A stretch of DNA of 64,000 nucleotides from Selenomonas sp. GACV-9. Lineage in GTDB: Bacteria; Bacillota; Negativicutes; Selenomonadales; Selenomonadaceae. Position 1 is the first letter of the stretch; every line of letters begins with the position of its first letter. The stretch lies in assembly GCA_900116485.1 (NCBI GenBank), contig FPAX01000006.1, positions 1 through 64,000 of the forward strand, read 5' to 3'. Positions 50,913 to 60,496 of the stretch are shown here, piece by piece. The notes under the pieces were generated by a model, which worked only from the letters and a program-made list of their open reading frames with translations, ran no database searches and was not told the DNA's origin. A program made the translations under genes and the position numbers.

Positions 50913-50950
50913 AGGAACTGCCTGTCGTCCACTACGCAGGCAGTTCCTTT
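50911..50950. terminator. Bidirectional terminator after the AI-2E family gene
   Basis: AAAGGAACTGCCTG pairs with CAGGCAGTTCCTTT around a 12-nt loop, and TTTTT follows on the plus strand. It also lies downstream of the convergent CBS gene. Confidence 0.9.
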
Positions 50951-50967
50951 TTGCGCCCGCCAAGAAA

Positions 50968-51414
50968 TCACAGCAGCATCTTGACGATATCCGTCCGACT
51001 TACGATGCCAATCAGATTCTTCGCTTCATCAAGCACCGGCAGGCGCTTGATATGCTTGTCATGCATGAGCTTGGCAATCTTGCTGACCTCATCCTCCGCC
51101 TTGACCGCTATGACATCCTCCGTCATGATCTGCTCGGCAGTCAATGCTGAGAACTTCCGGAACGCATCGCGATATTCCTGCAATCCATTATAGTAGATGA
51201 CAGCTCCAAGGATGCAGAGCTCATCGGGCATCTCGGGTGCGATTTCCTTGCGCATGAGATCGCCTTCACTGACAATGCCGCAAACCTTGCCCGCATCATC
51301 GACGACAGGCACACCAGAGATCTTCTTCGTCACAAGCAGCTCTGCCAACTCACGAATCGTTGCTTCAGGTTTTACTGTGATTACGTTTTTGGTCATGATA
51401 TCTTTGACTTGCAT
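50968..51414 (-). CDS. Two-CBS-domain protein
   Basis: 148 residues from MQVKDIMTKNVITV. Two CBS domains (residues 1-57 and about 88-148) show the repeats ISGVPVVDDAGKVCGIVSEGDL and the matching IKRLPVLDEAKNLIGIVSRTDI, with an insert in between. Such pairs bind adenine nucleotides and act as energy sensors. The ATG at 51414 is preceded by GGGAAGG; the upstream frame runs through a terminator. It stands downstream of a universal stress protein gene, separated by that terminator. Confidence 0.9.
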   Translation of the reverse strand: MQVKDIMTKNVITVKPEATIRELAELLVTKKISGVPVVDDAGKVCGIVSEGDLMRKEIAPEMPDELCILGAVIYYNGLQEYRDAFRKFSALTAEQIMTEDVIAVKAEDEVSKIAKLMHDKHIKRLPVLDEAKNLIGIVSRTDIVKMLL

Positions 51415-51450
51415 GCTAAACACCTTCCCTGTTGCAAACATAAGAACAAA

Positions 51451-51478
51451 AGCTGCCAGCGGGAATCCACTGGCAGCT
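51451..51478 (-). terminator. Terminator of the universal stress protein gene
   Basis: AGCTGCCAG pairs with CTGGCAGCT, followed by TTTTGTTCTT on the minus strand, between usp and the CBS gene. Confidence 0.85.
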
Positions 51479-51489
51479 GCCACGATACT

Positions 51490-51870
51490 TTATTTAATGA
51501 CCATTACCGGAATTGGCGACTCCTCAATGACCTTCTGGCTGACACTGCCAATCAGCGCGCCCTTGAAGAGGCCCAGGCCACGGCTGCCCATAATGATCAT
51601 ATCGCTGTGCTCCTGTCCGGCCACACGGATGATAGCCTTCGGGATGTTGCCGGTCTCCACATGTTTTGCCGCCTTGATATCATCAGGGATTTTCTCCCAA
51701 ATACGATCAAAAACAATATGGCTTGGGATATCCTTATTGATATTGCTGGCGACATAGACAAAATCCAGATCCGCCTGGCATTTCTCCGCAAAGAAAATCG
51801 CCTCATCTACAGCCTTGCAGCCATTTACAGAACCATCAACCGGTACCAAGATCTTTTTGATTTTCCCCAT
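51490..51870 (-). CDS. Universal stress protein (UspA family)
   Basis: 126 residues from MGKIKKILVPVDGS. The ATP-binding signature GSRGLGLFKGALIGSVSQKVI (G-2x-G-9x-G-S/T type) is near residue 95, and VPVDGS opens the fold. This is the ATP-binding UspFG-like subgroup. The role is general stress or energy adaptation. The ATG at 51870 has GGGAGG about 9 nt upstream. The 100-bp region to thiC holds no clear promoter boxes. Confidence 0.92.
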   Translation of the reverse strand: MGKIKKILVPVDGSVNGCKAVDEAIFFAEKCQADLDFVYVASNINKDIPSHIVFDRIWEKIPDDIKAAKHVETGNIPKAIIRVAGQEHSDMIIMGSRGLGLFKGALIGSVSQKVIEESPIPVMVIK

Positions 51871-51972
51871 AATAAAACCTCCCAACGAGTTCGTTTTATT
51901 GTATATAGCTATATTCGGGATTTTGGCTGATGATTCCTGCTTTTCGACTGAATTTTTTCAATTGTTTGCAGT

Positions 51973-53280
51973 TCAATCATTACAGGGACATTGCGGCTTG
52001 TCAAAATACTCCCCGATGATCTTGACGGCACAATAGTCGCCGCACATCGAGCAGGCCTCCTCCCCCTGCTTGTTGCGGGCACCGCGTTTCGTTCTGGCCA
52101 GATCAGGATCGATGGCCAGGTCAAGCTGTGCCTCCCAGTCAAGCTGCTTGCGCGCCTCGGCCATCTTCTTGTCCCAGGCCACAGCACCGGGCACACCGCG
52201 AACCATATCGGCCGCATGCGCTGCAATCCGCGACGTGATGACCCCCGTATGCACATCCTCAATCGTTGGCAGCGCCAGATGCTCAGCCGGCGTCACATAG
52301 CACAGGAAATCCGCACCACTGACCGCTGCCAGCGTCCCGCCAATCGCTGCCGTAATGTGATCGTACCCTGGCGCGACATCCGTCACCAGCGGCCCCAACA
52401 CATAGAACGGCGCATTGCGGCAAAGGCGTTTCTCAAGCTTCATATTGGCGGCAATCTGATCATAAGGCACATGACCCGGCCCCTCGACCATGACCTGCAC
52501 GCCACGACGCCAAGCGCGGTCCACAAGTTCGCCTAGCGTGATGAGCTCCGTGAGCTGTCCGCGGTCCGTCGCATCAGCCGTACAGCCTGGGCGCATGCCA
52601 TCGCCAAGGCTCAGCGTCACGTCGTACTTCTCACAGATATCCAGGATCTTATCATAATGTTCATGAAGCGGATTCTCTCGTTCGTTGTGCAGCATCCAGC
52701 CGGCAATGAATGAACCGCCACGACTCACGATATCCATGAGACGTCCCTGGCTGCGCATGCGCTCGATGGCTGAAAGGGTCACACCGCAATGCAGCGTCAT
52801 GAAGTCAGCACCATCCTTTGCCTGCTGCTCGATGGTCTCCAGAAGATCCTCCTCTGTCATCTCGACCACCGCGCCATGCTCGCGGATGGCACGCACCGTG
52901 GCCTCATAGATTGGTACCGTTCCGACCATCACCGGGGATTTGGCGATGATCTCACGTCGTGAAGCGTCGATATTGTTGCCTGTCGACAAGTCCATGACAG
53001 CATCCGCACCGCATTTGACCGCCTCCGCCAGCTTTTCCAGTTCAGGCTCAATATCTGGATAGGTACTCGACGTGCCAATATTGGCGTTGACCTTGACACG
53101 CAGCCCTTCGCCAACACCACACGGCTTCAGACCCTTGTGATTGATGTTGCAGGGAATCGTAATGGTTCCCTTTGCCACACCAGCCCGGATGACTTCAGCC
53201 GGAACATGTTCCTCTGCCGCTACTGCCTGCATCGCTTCTGTAATCTTGCCCTCACGGGCCAACTGCATCTGTGTTGCCAT
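51973..53280 (-). CDS. thiC: Phosphomethylpyrimidine synthase (HMP-P synthase)
   Basis: 435 residues, the short form lacking the long N-terminal extension. Landmarks are GTITIPCNINHKGLKP, VNANIGTSS, GADAVMDLSTG, GDGMRPGC, and the C-terminal Cys set SMCGDYC that holds the 4Fe-4S cluster. This radical SAM enzyme turns aminoimidazole ribotide into the thiamine pyrimidine. It links to the purine genes downstream only through the shared precursor AIR. No other thi gene is in the window. The ATG at 53280 follows AGGAGG. A TPP riboswitch controls it. Confidence 0.98.
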   Translation of the reverse strand: MATQMQLAREGKITEAMQAVAAEEHVPAEVIRAGVAKGTITIPCNINHKGLKPCGVGEGLRVKVNANIGTSSTYPDIEPELEKLAEAVKCGADAVMDLSTGNNIDASRREIIAKSPVMVGTVPIYEATVRAIREHGAVVEMTEEDLLETIEQQAKDGADFMTLHCGVTLSAIERMRSQGRLMDIVSRGGSFIAGWMLHNERENPLHEHYDKILDICEKYDVTLSLGDGMRPGCTADATDRGQLTELITLGELVDRAWRRGVQVMVEGPGHVPYDQIAANMKLEKRLCRNAPFYVLGPLVTDVAPGYDHITAAIGGTLAAVSGADFLCYVTPAEHLALPTIEDVHTGVITSRIAAHAADMVRGVPGAVAWDKKMAEARKQLDWEAQLDLAIDPDLARTKRGARNKQGEEACSMCGDYCAVKIIGEYFDKPQCPCND

Positions 53281-53303
53281 CGTATAACCTCCTAAAAATA
53301 AAA

Positions 53304-53326
53304 GCCGCCCAGCATAGCTGAACGGC
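53304..53326 (-). terminator. Riboswitch expression-platform terminator before thiC
   Basis: GCCGTTCAGC pairs with GCTGGGCGGC (three G-U or equivalent pairs) around TAT, followed on the minus strand by TTTTATTTTT. It ends a few bases before the thiC ribosome site. Confidence 0.85.
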
Positions 53327-53336
53327 AATCTTACTT

Positions 53337-53423
53337 GTCACTTCCCTACGCAGGTCTTAACCCAACAGGTTCCAAGGGTCGACATTTGTCTCTCAGCAGG
53401 ATAGGACCTGCGCCCCTAGTGAA
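53337..53423 (-). ncRNA. TPP riboswitch (THI element)
   Basis: On the minus strand the hallmark blocks occur in order: GGGGCG at the 5' stem, CTGAGA, ACCCTTGGAACCTG, GGGTTAAGACCTGCGTAGGGAA. The aptamer lies 60 nt before thiC and is followed by a terminator hairpin, so TPP should reduce thiC transcription by premature termination. Confidence 0.95.
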
Positions 53424-53447
53424 TCATTCTATAAAGTTAACGCTATA

Positions 53448-53476
53448 AGTGTAACAAATCTATCCAAAATCTGCAA
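53448..53476 (-). promoter_or_regulatory. thiC promoter
   Basis: The -35 box TTGCAG (53471-53476), 17-nt spacer and -10 box TACACT (53448-53453) place the transcript start just before the TPP aptamer. Confidence 0.65.
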
Positions 53477-53522
53477 CCAGAACTTTCCAGTAAAAAACTT
53501 AACGAAAAATATAAAAAAGGTG

Positions 53523-53551
53523 TTGACAGGCATGACCATTATGCGTATAAT
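53523..53551 (+). promoter_or_regulatory. tRNA-Pro promoter
   Basis: Consensus TTGACA (53523-53528), 17-nt spacer and TATAAT (53546-53551), 14 bp before the tRNA. Confidence 0.9.
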
Positions 53552-53565
53552 ATTTCTTGTGATTG

Positions 53566-53642
<77 letters not shown>

Positions 53643-53653
53643 TCTGAATGGTC

Positions 53654-53685
53654 AAGCCAGCAACTTCGGTTGCTGGCTTTTTTGT
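53654..53685 (+). terminator. Terminator of tRNA-Pro
   Basis: AAGCCAGCAAC-TTCG-GTTGCTGGCTT, followed by TTTTTG. Confidence 0.95.
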
Positions 53686-53703
53686 TTTATCCATATAGCA
53701 AAA

Positions 53704-53726
53704 AGGAGCTTTTCGGCAAAGCTCCT
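53704..53726 (-). terminator. Terminator of the symporter gene
   Basis: AGGAGCTTT pairs with AAAGCTCCT, and TTTTTGC follows on the minus strand, immediately after the symporter gene stop. Confidence 0.85.
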
Positions 53727-53734
53727 CTTTTCAT

Positions 53735-55168
53735 TCATATCTGCAAATCTTCAACATCCGACTGATAGTCGATCTTCTCGCCCATTTTCTCGCGGACTAC
53801 GACCACACGCTCGAACTCAAAACATTCCTCGGCGATATCCTTATTGAGCCAGAGCAGGCAGATAAGGTTCGGGATAGCCATGAGACCGTTCATCGTATCG
53901 GAGAAATTCCAGACAACCTCCAACGCCGTCGTCGCACCCACAAAAGTAACCAGACTGAACAAGACGCGATAGCCAATGATTGCCTTGCGGTTGCTCACGA
54001 GATACTCAAGTGCTTTCTCGCCATAGTATTCCCAGCCGAGAATCGTCGAAAAAGCAAATAGTGACAATGCCACCGAAACGATCAGTTTGGCATACTCACC
54101 AAATACCGAGCTGAATGCCAGGATTGTCAGCTGCGCCCCCGAAACCATCTTGCCCGTTACCGGATCCACCGTGCCCAGCATCCCCGACGAGGCAATGACA
54201 AGGCCCGTGAGCATGCAGACAATCATCGTATCGAAGAAAGTTCCGGTCATATTGACATAGCCTTGACGGGACGCATGATCGGTCCGGGCAGCAGCCGCTG
54301 CAATCGGCGCCGAGCCGAGGCCAGCCTCATTCGAGAACACACCGCGAGCCACGCCCCAACGCATCGAGGTCAGCATCGATGCGACAATGCTGCCGCCGAT
54401 ACCGCCAGCCACAGAGTCAAAGGAAAAGGCCATGCGGAACATCTCAGCCACACCGGCCGGTACCGCTGCAAAATTCACCACAATGACAATGAGAGCTACG
54501 ACGAAATAGAAAGCTGCCATCGCCGGCACGACCACGCTCGACACCTTACCGATGCTATGGATGCCGCGCAGCAGCACCGCCAGTGCCAGCACGGCTACGA
54601 TGCCGCCAGTCAGCCAGGCCGGCACGGCAAAGCTCGTCGACAGCGCAGCCGCGATAGAATTGGCCTGAGTCATATTGCCGATACCGAATGACGAAACAAC
54701 GACGAAGAAGGCAAACAGCGCAGCCAGTCCGCGGCCGATATATTTATTCTTGATGCCGTTCTTCATCGCATACATCGGACCGCCAGCCATCTCACCAACG
54801 CTGTTGGTCTCACGATATTTCACCGCCAGTACCGACTCACCGTATTTCGTCGACAGGCCAAAGGCCGCACTGATCCACATCCAGACCAACGCCCCTGGGC
54901 CGCCGAGAACCATCGCCGTCGCTACGCCGACAATATTACCAGTCCCCACCGTCGCCGAAAGAGCTGTCATCAGCGACTGGAACGGCGAGATATCTCCCTC
55001 ATGTTCCTTTTTCTGCCGGAAGATCATCCGGATCGCATAACCGAGATTCCGCCAGGGAAGGAATCTCAAGCGTATAGTCAAGAAAACTCCTGTGCCGACT
55101 AAGAGTGTCAGCATCACAGGCCCCCAAACAAAGTCATTGATATCTGCCATTAGCCTTGTCAGATCCAT
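53735..55168 (-). CDS. Alanine/glycine:cation symporter (AGCS family)
   Basis: 477 residues with about ten membrane segments. The AGCS signature is clear in SLMTALSATVGTGNIVGVATA, GGPGALVWMWISA, the GRGLAALFAFF region and FSNEAGLGSAPIAAAAA. It imports alanine or glycine with Na+ (or H+). The start at 55168 has GGAGGGG about 8 nt upstream. A promoter with flanking palindromes lies at 55233-55321. It follows purD on the same strand, but a hairpin and a fresh promoter separate them. Confidence 0.93.
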   Translation of the reverse strand: MDLTRLMADINDFVWGPVMLTLLVGTGVFLTIRLRFLPWRNLGYAIRMIFRQKKEHEGDISPFQSLMTALSATVGTGNIVGVATAMVLGGPGALVWMWISAAFGLSTKYGESVLAVKYRETNSVGEMAGGPMYAMKNGIKNKYIGRGLAALFAFFVVVSSFGIGNMTQANSIAAALSTSFAVPAWLTGGIVAVLALAVLLRGIHSIGKVSSVVVPAMAAFYFVVALIVIVVNFAAVPAGVAEMFRMAFSFDSVAGGIGGSIVASMLTSMRWGVARGVFSNEAGLGSAPIAAAAARTDHASRQGYVNMTGTFFDTMIVCMLTGLVIASSGMLGTVDPVTGKMVSGAQLTILAFSSVFGEYAKLIVSVALSLFAFSTILGWEYYGEKALEYLVSNRKAIIGYRVLFSLVTFVGATTALEVVWNFSDTMNGLMAIPNLICLLWLNKDIAEECFEFERVVVVREKMGEKIDYQSDVEDLQI

Positions 55169-55232
55169 AAGCCCCTCCACCGATATAACTTGCAAAACCA
55201 CATCGCAAAAATGATTGCCTAAGACACAGAAA

Positions 55233-55268
55233 ACGCCCTGTTGTTGTCAGCTGACAACTTCAGAGCGT
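55233..55268 (-). promoter_or_regulatory. Long palindrome in the symporter leader / purD end
   Basis: The perfect core GTTGTCAGCTGACAAC (55243-55258) extends outwards with CTG/CAG and ACGC/GCGT arms to 36 bp with three mismatched pairs. TTTTCTG follows on the minus strand. It could be an operator or a terminator/attenuator. Confidence 0.55.
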
Positions 55269-55292
55269 CCACCATTGACGTCTATGTGGTTA

Positions 55293-55321
55293 ATTATAAT
55301 AGACAACTGTCAAGTTGTAAA
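55293..55321 (-). promoter_or_regulatory. Promoter of the symporter gene
   Basis: The -35 box TTTACA (55316-55321), 17-nt spacer and -10 box TATAAT (55293-55298). The inverted repeat ACAACT-GTCA-AGTTGT (55303-55318) lies across the spacer and -35 box, in an operator position. Confidence 0.65.
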
Positions 55322-55380
55322 TAGCCTGCAAAAGTATACACAAATAGACATACCTGCTATGCCAACATATCCAATCCAAC

Positions 55381-56655
55381 TTAAAGCCGTTCCAAGGCAC
55401 GATGGGCAATATCGTTGCGATAGAAGGCATCCTGGAAGGAAATTTTCTTAACGCCAGCATACGCCTTGTCCACAGCTGTCTTGACATCAGCCGCCTTAGC
55501 GACAACGCCGAGGACGCGGCCGCCAGCCGTGACGATCTGGCCATCTTTTTCCGCCGTACCCGCATGGAATACTTCCGTACCAGCGGCCTTGGCCTCCGCT
55601 AAACCTGCAATGGCAAATCCCTTCTGATAGGATTTGGGATAGCCCCCCGATGCCATGACCACGCAGACAGCTGCGCCATCGCTCCACTGGATGTCCTGCC
55701 CGGCCAGGGTGCCATCGGCACAGGCCAGCATGATATCGACAAGGTCGCTCTCCAAGAGTGGCAGGACAACCTGAGTCTCCGGGTCGCCAAAGCGCGCGTT
55801 GAACTCGACAACCTTCGGCCCCTCAGCCGTAATCATAAGGCCGGCATAGAGGCAGCCCTTATAAAGGCGACCTTCCTGTTCCATAGCCTTGATGGTCGGT
55901 ACGAGAATCGTCTCATAGGCCTTGTCCACCATAGCCTTCGTCATGACCGGTGCCGGCGCATAGGTACCCATGCCGCCCGTGTTCGGGCCTTTATCGCCAT
56001 CATAGGCGCGCTTGTGGTCCTGGGAGCTTATCATCGGACAAATGGTCTTGCCATCGGTAAAGCAGAGCAGCGAGGCTTCTTCGCCCTCCATGAACTCCTC
56101 GATGACAACACGACTACCCGCCGCCCCGAATTCCTGATCCTCCATGATATCGGCAATGGCTGCCAAGGCTTCTTCCTTCGTCATGGCGACGATAACGCCC
56201 TTACCAGCGGCCAGGCCATCGGCCTTGATGACAATAGGGACGCCTTCCTGCTCGATATAGGCGCGGGCCGCATCAGCCTCGGTAAAGACTTCATATTTTG
56301 CCGTCGGGATATTGTACTTCTTCATCAGGCCTTTGGAAAAAGCCTTCGAGCCTTCAATCTCAGCCGCCAGTTTCGTCGGGCCAAAGGCCTTGATGCCAGC
56401 TGCATTCAAGGCATCCACCAGACCATTGGTCAGCGGAACCTCGGGACCGACCACGGCCAAATCAATCTGCTTTTCCTTGGCAAAAACTGCCAGCGCATCA
56501 TTATCGGTGATAGAAATTCCACTAACGCACTCTGCCACCTCAGCCATGCCCGGATTACCAGGAATCGCATAGAGTTTCGTGGCCTTCGGCGACTGGGAAA
56601 GTTTCCAGGCCAGCGTGTGCTCACGGCCGCCGGAACCAATAACAAGAATATTCAT
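55381..56655 (-). CDS. purD: Phosphoribosylamine-glycine ligase
   Basis: 424 residues. ATP-grasp enzyme: MNILVIGSGGREHTLAWKL at the N-terminus, IKADGLAAGKGVIVA, the glycine-rich GSRVVIEEFMEGEEASL, and NARFGDPETQ near the C-terminus. It makes GAR from phosphoribosylamine, glycine and ATP. It is the last gene of the pur operon, 12 bp after purH'. Confidence 0.98.
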   Translation of the reverse strand: MNILVIGSGGREHTLAWKLSQSPKATKLYAIPGNPGMAEVAECVSGISITDNDALAVFAKEKQIDLAVVGPEVPLTNGLVDALNAAGIKAFGPTKLAAEIEGSKAFSKGLMKKYNIPTAKYEVFTEADAARAYIEQEGVPIVIKADGLAAGKGVIVAMTKEEALAAIADIMEDQEFGAAGSRVVIEEFMEGEEASLLCFTDGKTICPMISSQDHKRAYDGDKGPNTGGMGTYAPAPVMTKAMVDKAYETILVPTIKAMEQEGRLYKGCLYAGLMITAEGPKVVEFNARFGDPETQVVLPLLESDLVDIMLACADGTLAGQDIQWSDGAAVCVVMASGGYPKSYQKGFAIAGLAEAKAAGTEVFHAGTAEKDGQIVTAGGRVLGVVAKAADVKTAVDKAYAGVKKISFQDAFYRNDIAHRALERL

Positions 56656-56667
56656 CGTCTACCCCTC

Positions 56668-57261
56668 TTATTTCTGCAGCTGTTCAGCCAGATAATCTTT
56701 GATCATGGCATCATAGGCGGCCGTATGGGCAAAGGCTTCCTGGGAAAGCTCCATGCGCGTGCGGTCATCGACGCAGCCATTTTCTTTTACCTGCTTGGCA
56801 ATCTCTGCATAGCGGGCAGGATTTGTCACGATCGTGACGAACTTGAAGTTCTTCGCTGCTGCACGGACCATAGCCGGACCGCCGATATCGATGTTTTCAA
56901 TGGCCTCAGCCAATGTGACATCAGGTTTAGCAATCGTCTCCTTGAACGGATAGAGATTGACGGCTACGAGATCGATGCCCGTAATCTTATACTCTTTCAT
57001 CTGCTTGACATGCTCTTCGTTGTCACGTACCGCCAGGATACCGCCATGGATATACGGGTTCAGCGTCTTTACGCGGCCATCCATGATTTCCGGAAAGCCC
57101 GTGACATCGCTGACATAAGTAACCGGGATGCCTGCCTCTTTGATGGCCTTCATGGTACCGCCCGTCGAAACGATTTCCACACCAGCCTCATGGAGCTGGC
57201 GGGCAAACTCAACAACACCGTCTTTATTCGATACGCTGATAAGTGCGCGTTTAATCTGCAT
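56668..57261 (-). CDS. purH: Stand-alone IMP cyclohydrolase (N-terminal half of PurH)
   Basis: 197 residues, covering only the MGS-like IMP cyclohydrolase domain: [65 protein letters not shown]. The normal bifunctional PurH has about 510-520 residues, with an AICAR transformylase domain after this point. Here the ORF ends cleanly in AEQLQK, and purD begins 12 bp later, so the second domain is not encoded downstream. The formylation step must be done by a separate enzyme elsewhere. The gene lies in perfect operon context. Confidence 0.93.
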   Translation of the reverse strand: MQIKRALISVSNKDGVVEFARQLHEAGVEIVSTGGTMKAIKEAGIPVTYVSDVTGFPEIMDGRVKTLNPYIHGGILAVRDNEEHVKQMKEYKITGIDLVAVNLYPFKETIAKPDVTLAEAIENIDIGGPAMVRAAAKNFKFVTIVTNPARYAEIAKQVKENGCVDDRTRMELSQEAFAHTAAYDAMIKDYLAEQLQK

Positions 57262-57287
57262 GGATATATTCTCCTCTGTCTAAAAAC

Positions 57288-57905
57288 TCAATCCAAAATC
57301 CGTACCTGACGTCCGTCTACCTGCAGCCGCCCCTCGCAGTAAAGCTGGATAGCCTGCGGATAGATGATATGCTCCTGCTCGAGTACGCGGGCCCCCAACG
57401 TCTCCTCGGTATCCCCATCCAGCACAGGAACAGCCGCCTGCAGGATAATCGGGCCGCTATCGGTACCTTCATCGACAAAATGAACGGTGCAACCGCTGAC
57501 CTTGACGCCATAAGCCAAAACATCGCGGTGCGCATGCGCGCCAGGAAAGCTTGGCAAAAGCGCCGGATGGATATTCATGATGCGGCCCGCAAAATGACGT
57601 ACAAATACCGGCGTCAGGATCCGCATAAATCCAGCCAAGACAACCAACGTTACCCCTGCTTCTTCGAGCTCAGCAATCAAGGCCTTTTCAAAGGGCTCAC
57701 GGCCATCGTACTGCTTGCGGTTGACGCAGACAGCCTTGATGCCAGCCTTTTTTGCCCGTTCCAGGGCAAAGGCCTCGGGCTTATCGGTAAGCACGACGGC
57801 GATTTCGGCATCGACTTCGCCGCGACCGATGGCATCGATGATGGACTGCAAATCCGTACCGCGTCCTGAACAGAGAACGCCCAGTTTCTGTTTAGCCTCA
57901 GTCAT
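57288..57905 (-). CDS. purN: Phosphoribosylglycinamide formyltransferase
   Basis: 205 residues. [17 protein letters not shown], the AGFMRIL motif, [15 protein letters not shown] with the catalytic Asn-His, and [17 protein letters not shown] with the catalytic Asp. It uses 10-formyl-THF to formylate GAR. It overlaps the purM end by 8 bp. Confidence 0.97.
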   Translation of the reverse strand: MTEAKQKLGVLCSGRGTDLQSIIDAIGRGEVDAEIAVVLTDKPEAFALERAKKAGIKAVCVNRKQYDGREPFEKALIAELEEAGVTLVVLAGFMRILTPVFVRHFAGRIMNIHPALLPSFPGAHAHRDVLAYGVKVSGCTVHFVDEGTDSGPIILQAAVPVLDGDTEETLGARVLEQEHIIYPQAIQLYCEGRLQVDGRQVRILD

Positions 57906-58950
57906 GGAACACGCCGCCTTTGATAGTCACATCATGATTGCCTTTTACTACGCGGCCAATCTCATAAACCGTCTCCTGAACTCCTGCAAGATGCTCTTTG
58001 ATTTTCTCCGCCTCCTCGGCACTGGCGATGATAATCATGCCAATGCCCATGTTGAAGGTACGGTACATCTCTTTCCAATCCACGTTGCCCCACTGCTGCA
58101 GGAGCCTAAAGATTGCCGGCATCTGCCATACCGAGCTATCGATTTCCACCGCCATATCCTCCGGCAATGCGCGAGGGATGTTCTCGTAGAAGCCGCCCCC
58201 CGTGATATGAACCATGCCGTGGATATCAAAGTTCTCGATAAGGGGCAGGCAGGACTTCGGATAAAGGCGCGTCGGCGTCAAAAGCTCTTCGCCGATGGTC
58301 TTGCCCAGCTCCTCGATGTACTCATCGCCCTTGAAGCCCTTGAGATCAAAGCAGATCTTGCGCACGAGCGAATAGCCATTGGAATGCACGCCTGAGGACG
58401 GCAGGCCCAGAACCACATCACCTTCCTTGACTTTCTCACTGGTGATGAGTTTCGATTTTTCGACCACACCGACAGCAAAGCCAGCGATATCATACTCGCC
58501 CACCGGATAGAAACCGGACATCTCTGCCGTCTCGCCGCCAATCAGCGCGCAGCCCGATTCCTTGCAGGCTCCCGCCACGCCTTTTACGACATCGGCCACC
58601 TGCTCCGGATCGAGTTTGCCAACAGCCAGGTAATCAAGGAAAAAGAGAGGCTCTGCGCCCTGCACAAGGATGTCGTTGACACACATAGCCACAGCATCCT
58701 GCCCGACCGTGTCATGCTTATCGAGCATAAACGCCAGACGCAGTTTCGTACCGACACCATCGGTACCGGACACCAGGATTGGCTCTTTATATTTCCCGGA
58801 ATTCAGTGCAAAGAGACCACCGAATCCGCCCAAATCTCCCAAGACCTCGGGACGATACGTAGCTTTGACGCTATCTTTTATCAGCTGGACGGATTTGTTG
58901 CCGGCATCGATATCAACACCGGAATCTTTATAAGTAAGTTGTTCTGCCAT
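57898..58950 (-). CDS. purM: Phosphoribosylformylglycinamidine cyclo-ligase (AIR synthetase)
   Basis: 350 residues from [17 protein letters not shown]. Signature blocks are [51 protein letters not shown] and [14 protein letters not shown]. It produces AIR, the branch point to thiamine pyrimidine made by ThiC. The ATG at 58950 follows GAGAGGA. It begins 14 bp after the purF stop. Confidence 0.98.
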   Translation of the reverse strand: MAEQLTYKDSGVDIDAGNKSVQLIKDSVKATYRPEVLGDLGGFGGLFALNSGKYKEPILVSGTDGVGTKLRLAFMLDKHDTVGQDAVAMCVNDILVQGAEPLFFLDYLAVGKLDPEQVADVVKGVAGACKESGCALIGGETAEMSGFYPVGEYDIAGFAVGVVEKSKLITSEKVKEGDVVLGLPSSGVHSNGYSLVRKICFDLKGFKGDEYIEELGKTIGEELLTPTRLYPKSCLPLIENFDIHGMVHITGGGFYENIPRALPEDMAVEIDSSVWQMPAIFRLLQQWGNVDWKEMYRTFNMGIGMIIIASAEEAEKIKEHLAGVQETVYEIGRVVKGNHDVTIKGGVFHD

Positions 58951-58964
58951 TTCTATCCTCTCTC

Positions 58965-60407
58965 TTAGCACTTTTTACGCTGTTCAAATACATATTTGCT
59001 GTCGCCAGCCGGCTTCTCGCCATCCTCAATCGGATACGCACTATTAAAGCAAGCATAGCACATCGCCTCAGGGTCAACGGCCGATACCGACTGCTTGAGC
59101 CCTTCGATGCTCAGGAAGTGCAAGCTGTCAGCTCCAATGTACTCGCGAATCTCTTCCACGCTCTTGGTCGCTGCGATGAGCTCCTTGCGCACCGACGTAT
59201 CGATGCCATAGTAGCAAGGATAGCCAATCGGCGGACTGCTGATGAGCATATGGACTTCCTTGGCCCCGGCATTGCGGAGCATCTTGACAATCTTGCCGCT
59301 GGTGGTACCGCGAACGATGGAATCATCCACCATGATGACGCGCTTGCCCGCAACTACCGAACGGATAGCGTTGAGCTTGAGCTTCACCGCCGTATCGCGC
59401 TTCTTCTGAGTCGGCTGGATAAACGTGCGGCCGATATAGCGGTTCTTAATCAGGCCTTCGACAAACGGGATGCCCGACTCAAAAGCCACGCCTGTAGCCG
59501 CCGTCGTGCCCGAGTCCGGGACCGAAATGACGATATCGCCCTGACAGCCCGACTCGCGGGCCAGCATGCGCCCCATCATGAAACGCGCATCATGGACACT
59601 CTGACCATCGATGACCGAATCGGGACGTGCAAAGTAGATGTATTCAAAAATGCATGCAGCCTTGGGCTCCTGCGTCGCAAACGGATACGACTTGATACCG
59701 TTTTCATCGATGACTACCATTTCCCCCGGCAGTACATCACGGATGAACTCGGCCCCGACCACATCAAGCCCGCAGGTTTCCGAGGATATGATGTAGCTTC
59801 CCTCTTCGGTCTTGCCAATGCACAGCGGCCGGAACCCCTGCGGGTCACGCGCACCGATAAGCTTGCTCTCGGTCATGATGGTCAGGCAGTACGCCCCCTT
59901 GATTTTCTTGAGGCTTTCGATGACCTTGTCCTCGATGGTCTCCTGGCGCGAACGCGCAATGAGGTTGACAAACACCTCGGAATCGATGGACGTCTGGAAA
60001 ATCGTGCCCTGCTGCTCAAGATCATGGCGGATCTCGGCAGCATTAGTCAGATTGCCATTATGCGCCAAGGCAATCTTTCCGCCCGCATAGTTGACCATCA
60101 GCGGCTGGGTATTAGCCAGCAGGCTCGAGCCCGTCGTCGAATAGCGCACATGGCCGATGGCGATGCACTGATTCTCCATATGCGGGACCTGATGACGGAA
60201 TACCTCATTGACAAGGCCCATGCCACGTGTGACATCCATCCAGGCGCCATCGGTGATGGCGATGCCAGCGCTTTCCTGGCCGCGATGCTGCAGCGCATAG
60301 AGTCCCAGATAGGTCATGCCCGATACATCTTCGGTATGGGAATAGACACCGTAGACGCCGCATTCCTCTTTCCATTTCGGTTCTAAGTTATAGCCATTTT
60401 CATACAT
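58965..60407 (-). CDS. purF: Amidophosphoribosyltransferase
   Basis: 480 residues from MYENGYN. The Ntn nucleophile Cys is at residue 16 ([12 protein letters not shown]), so a 15-residue propeptide must be cleaved. [20 protein letters not shown] and the PRPP loop [13 protein letters not shown] follow. Cys residues near the C-terminus (CYYGID, MCYACF) fit the Fe-S-containing B. subtilis-type enzyme. It makes the first committed step of purine synthesis. purE ends about 90 bp upstream. Confidence 0.98.
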   Translation of the reverse strand: MYENGYNLEPKWKEECGVYGVYSHTEDVSGMTYLGLYALQHRGQESAGIAITDGAWMDVTRGMGLVNEVFRHQVPHMENQCIAIGHVRYSTTGSSLLANTQPLMVNYAGGKIALAHNGNLTNAAEIRHDLEQQGTIFQTSIDSEVFVNLIARSRQETIEDKVIESLKKIKGAYCLTIMTESKLIGARDPQGFRPLCIGKTEEGSYIISSETCGLDVVGAEFIRDVLPGEMVVIDENGIKSYPFATQEPKAACIFEYIYFARPDSVIDGQSVHDARFMMGRMLARESGCQGDIVISVPDSGTTAATGVAFESGIPFVEGLIKNRYIGRTFIQPTQKKRDTAVKLKLNAIRSVVAGKRVIMVDDSIVRGTTSGKIVKMLRNAGAKEVHMLISSPPIGYPCYYGIDTSVRKELIAATKSVEEIREYIGADSLHFLSIEGLKQSVSAVDPEAMCYACFNSAYPIEDGEKPAGDSKYVFEQRKKC

Positions 60408-60496
60408 GGTTATTTTGTTCTCTCTTTTCCTTTTTGTCTGATAATACACGCTCATCCGCTATTTGCGGTCAAAAAAACAGTCCGATTGCGCGCAGC

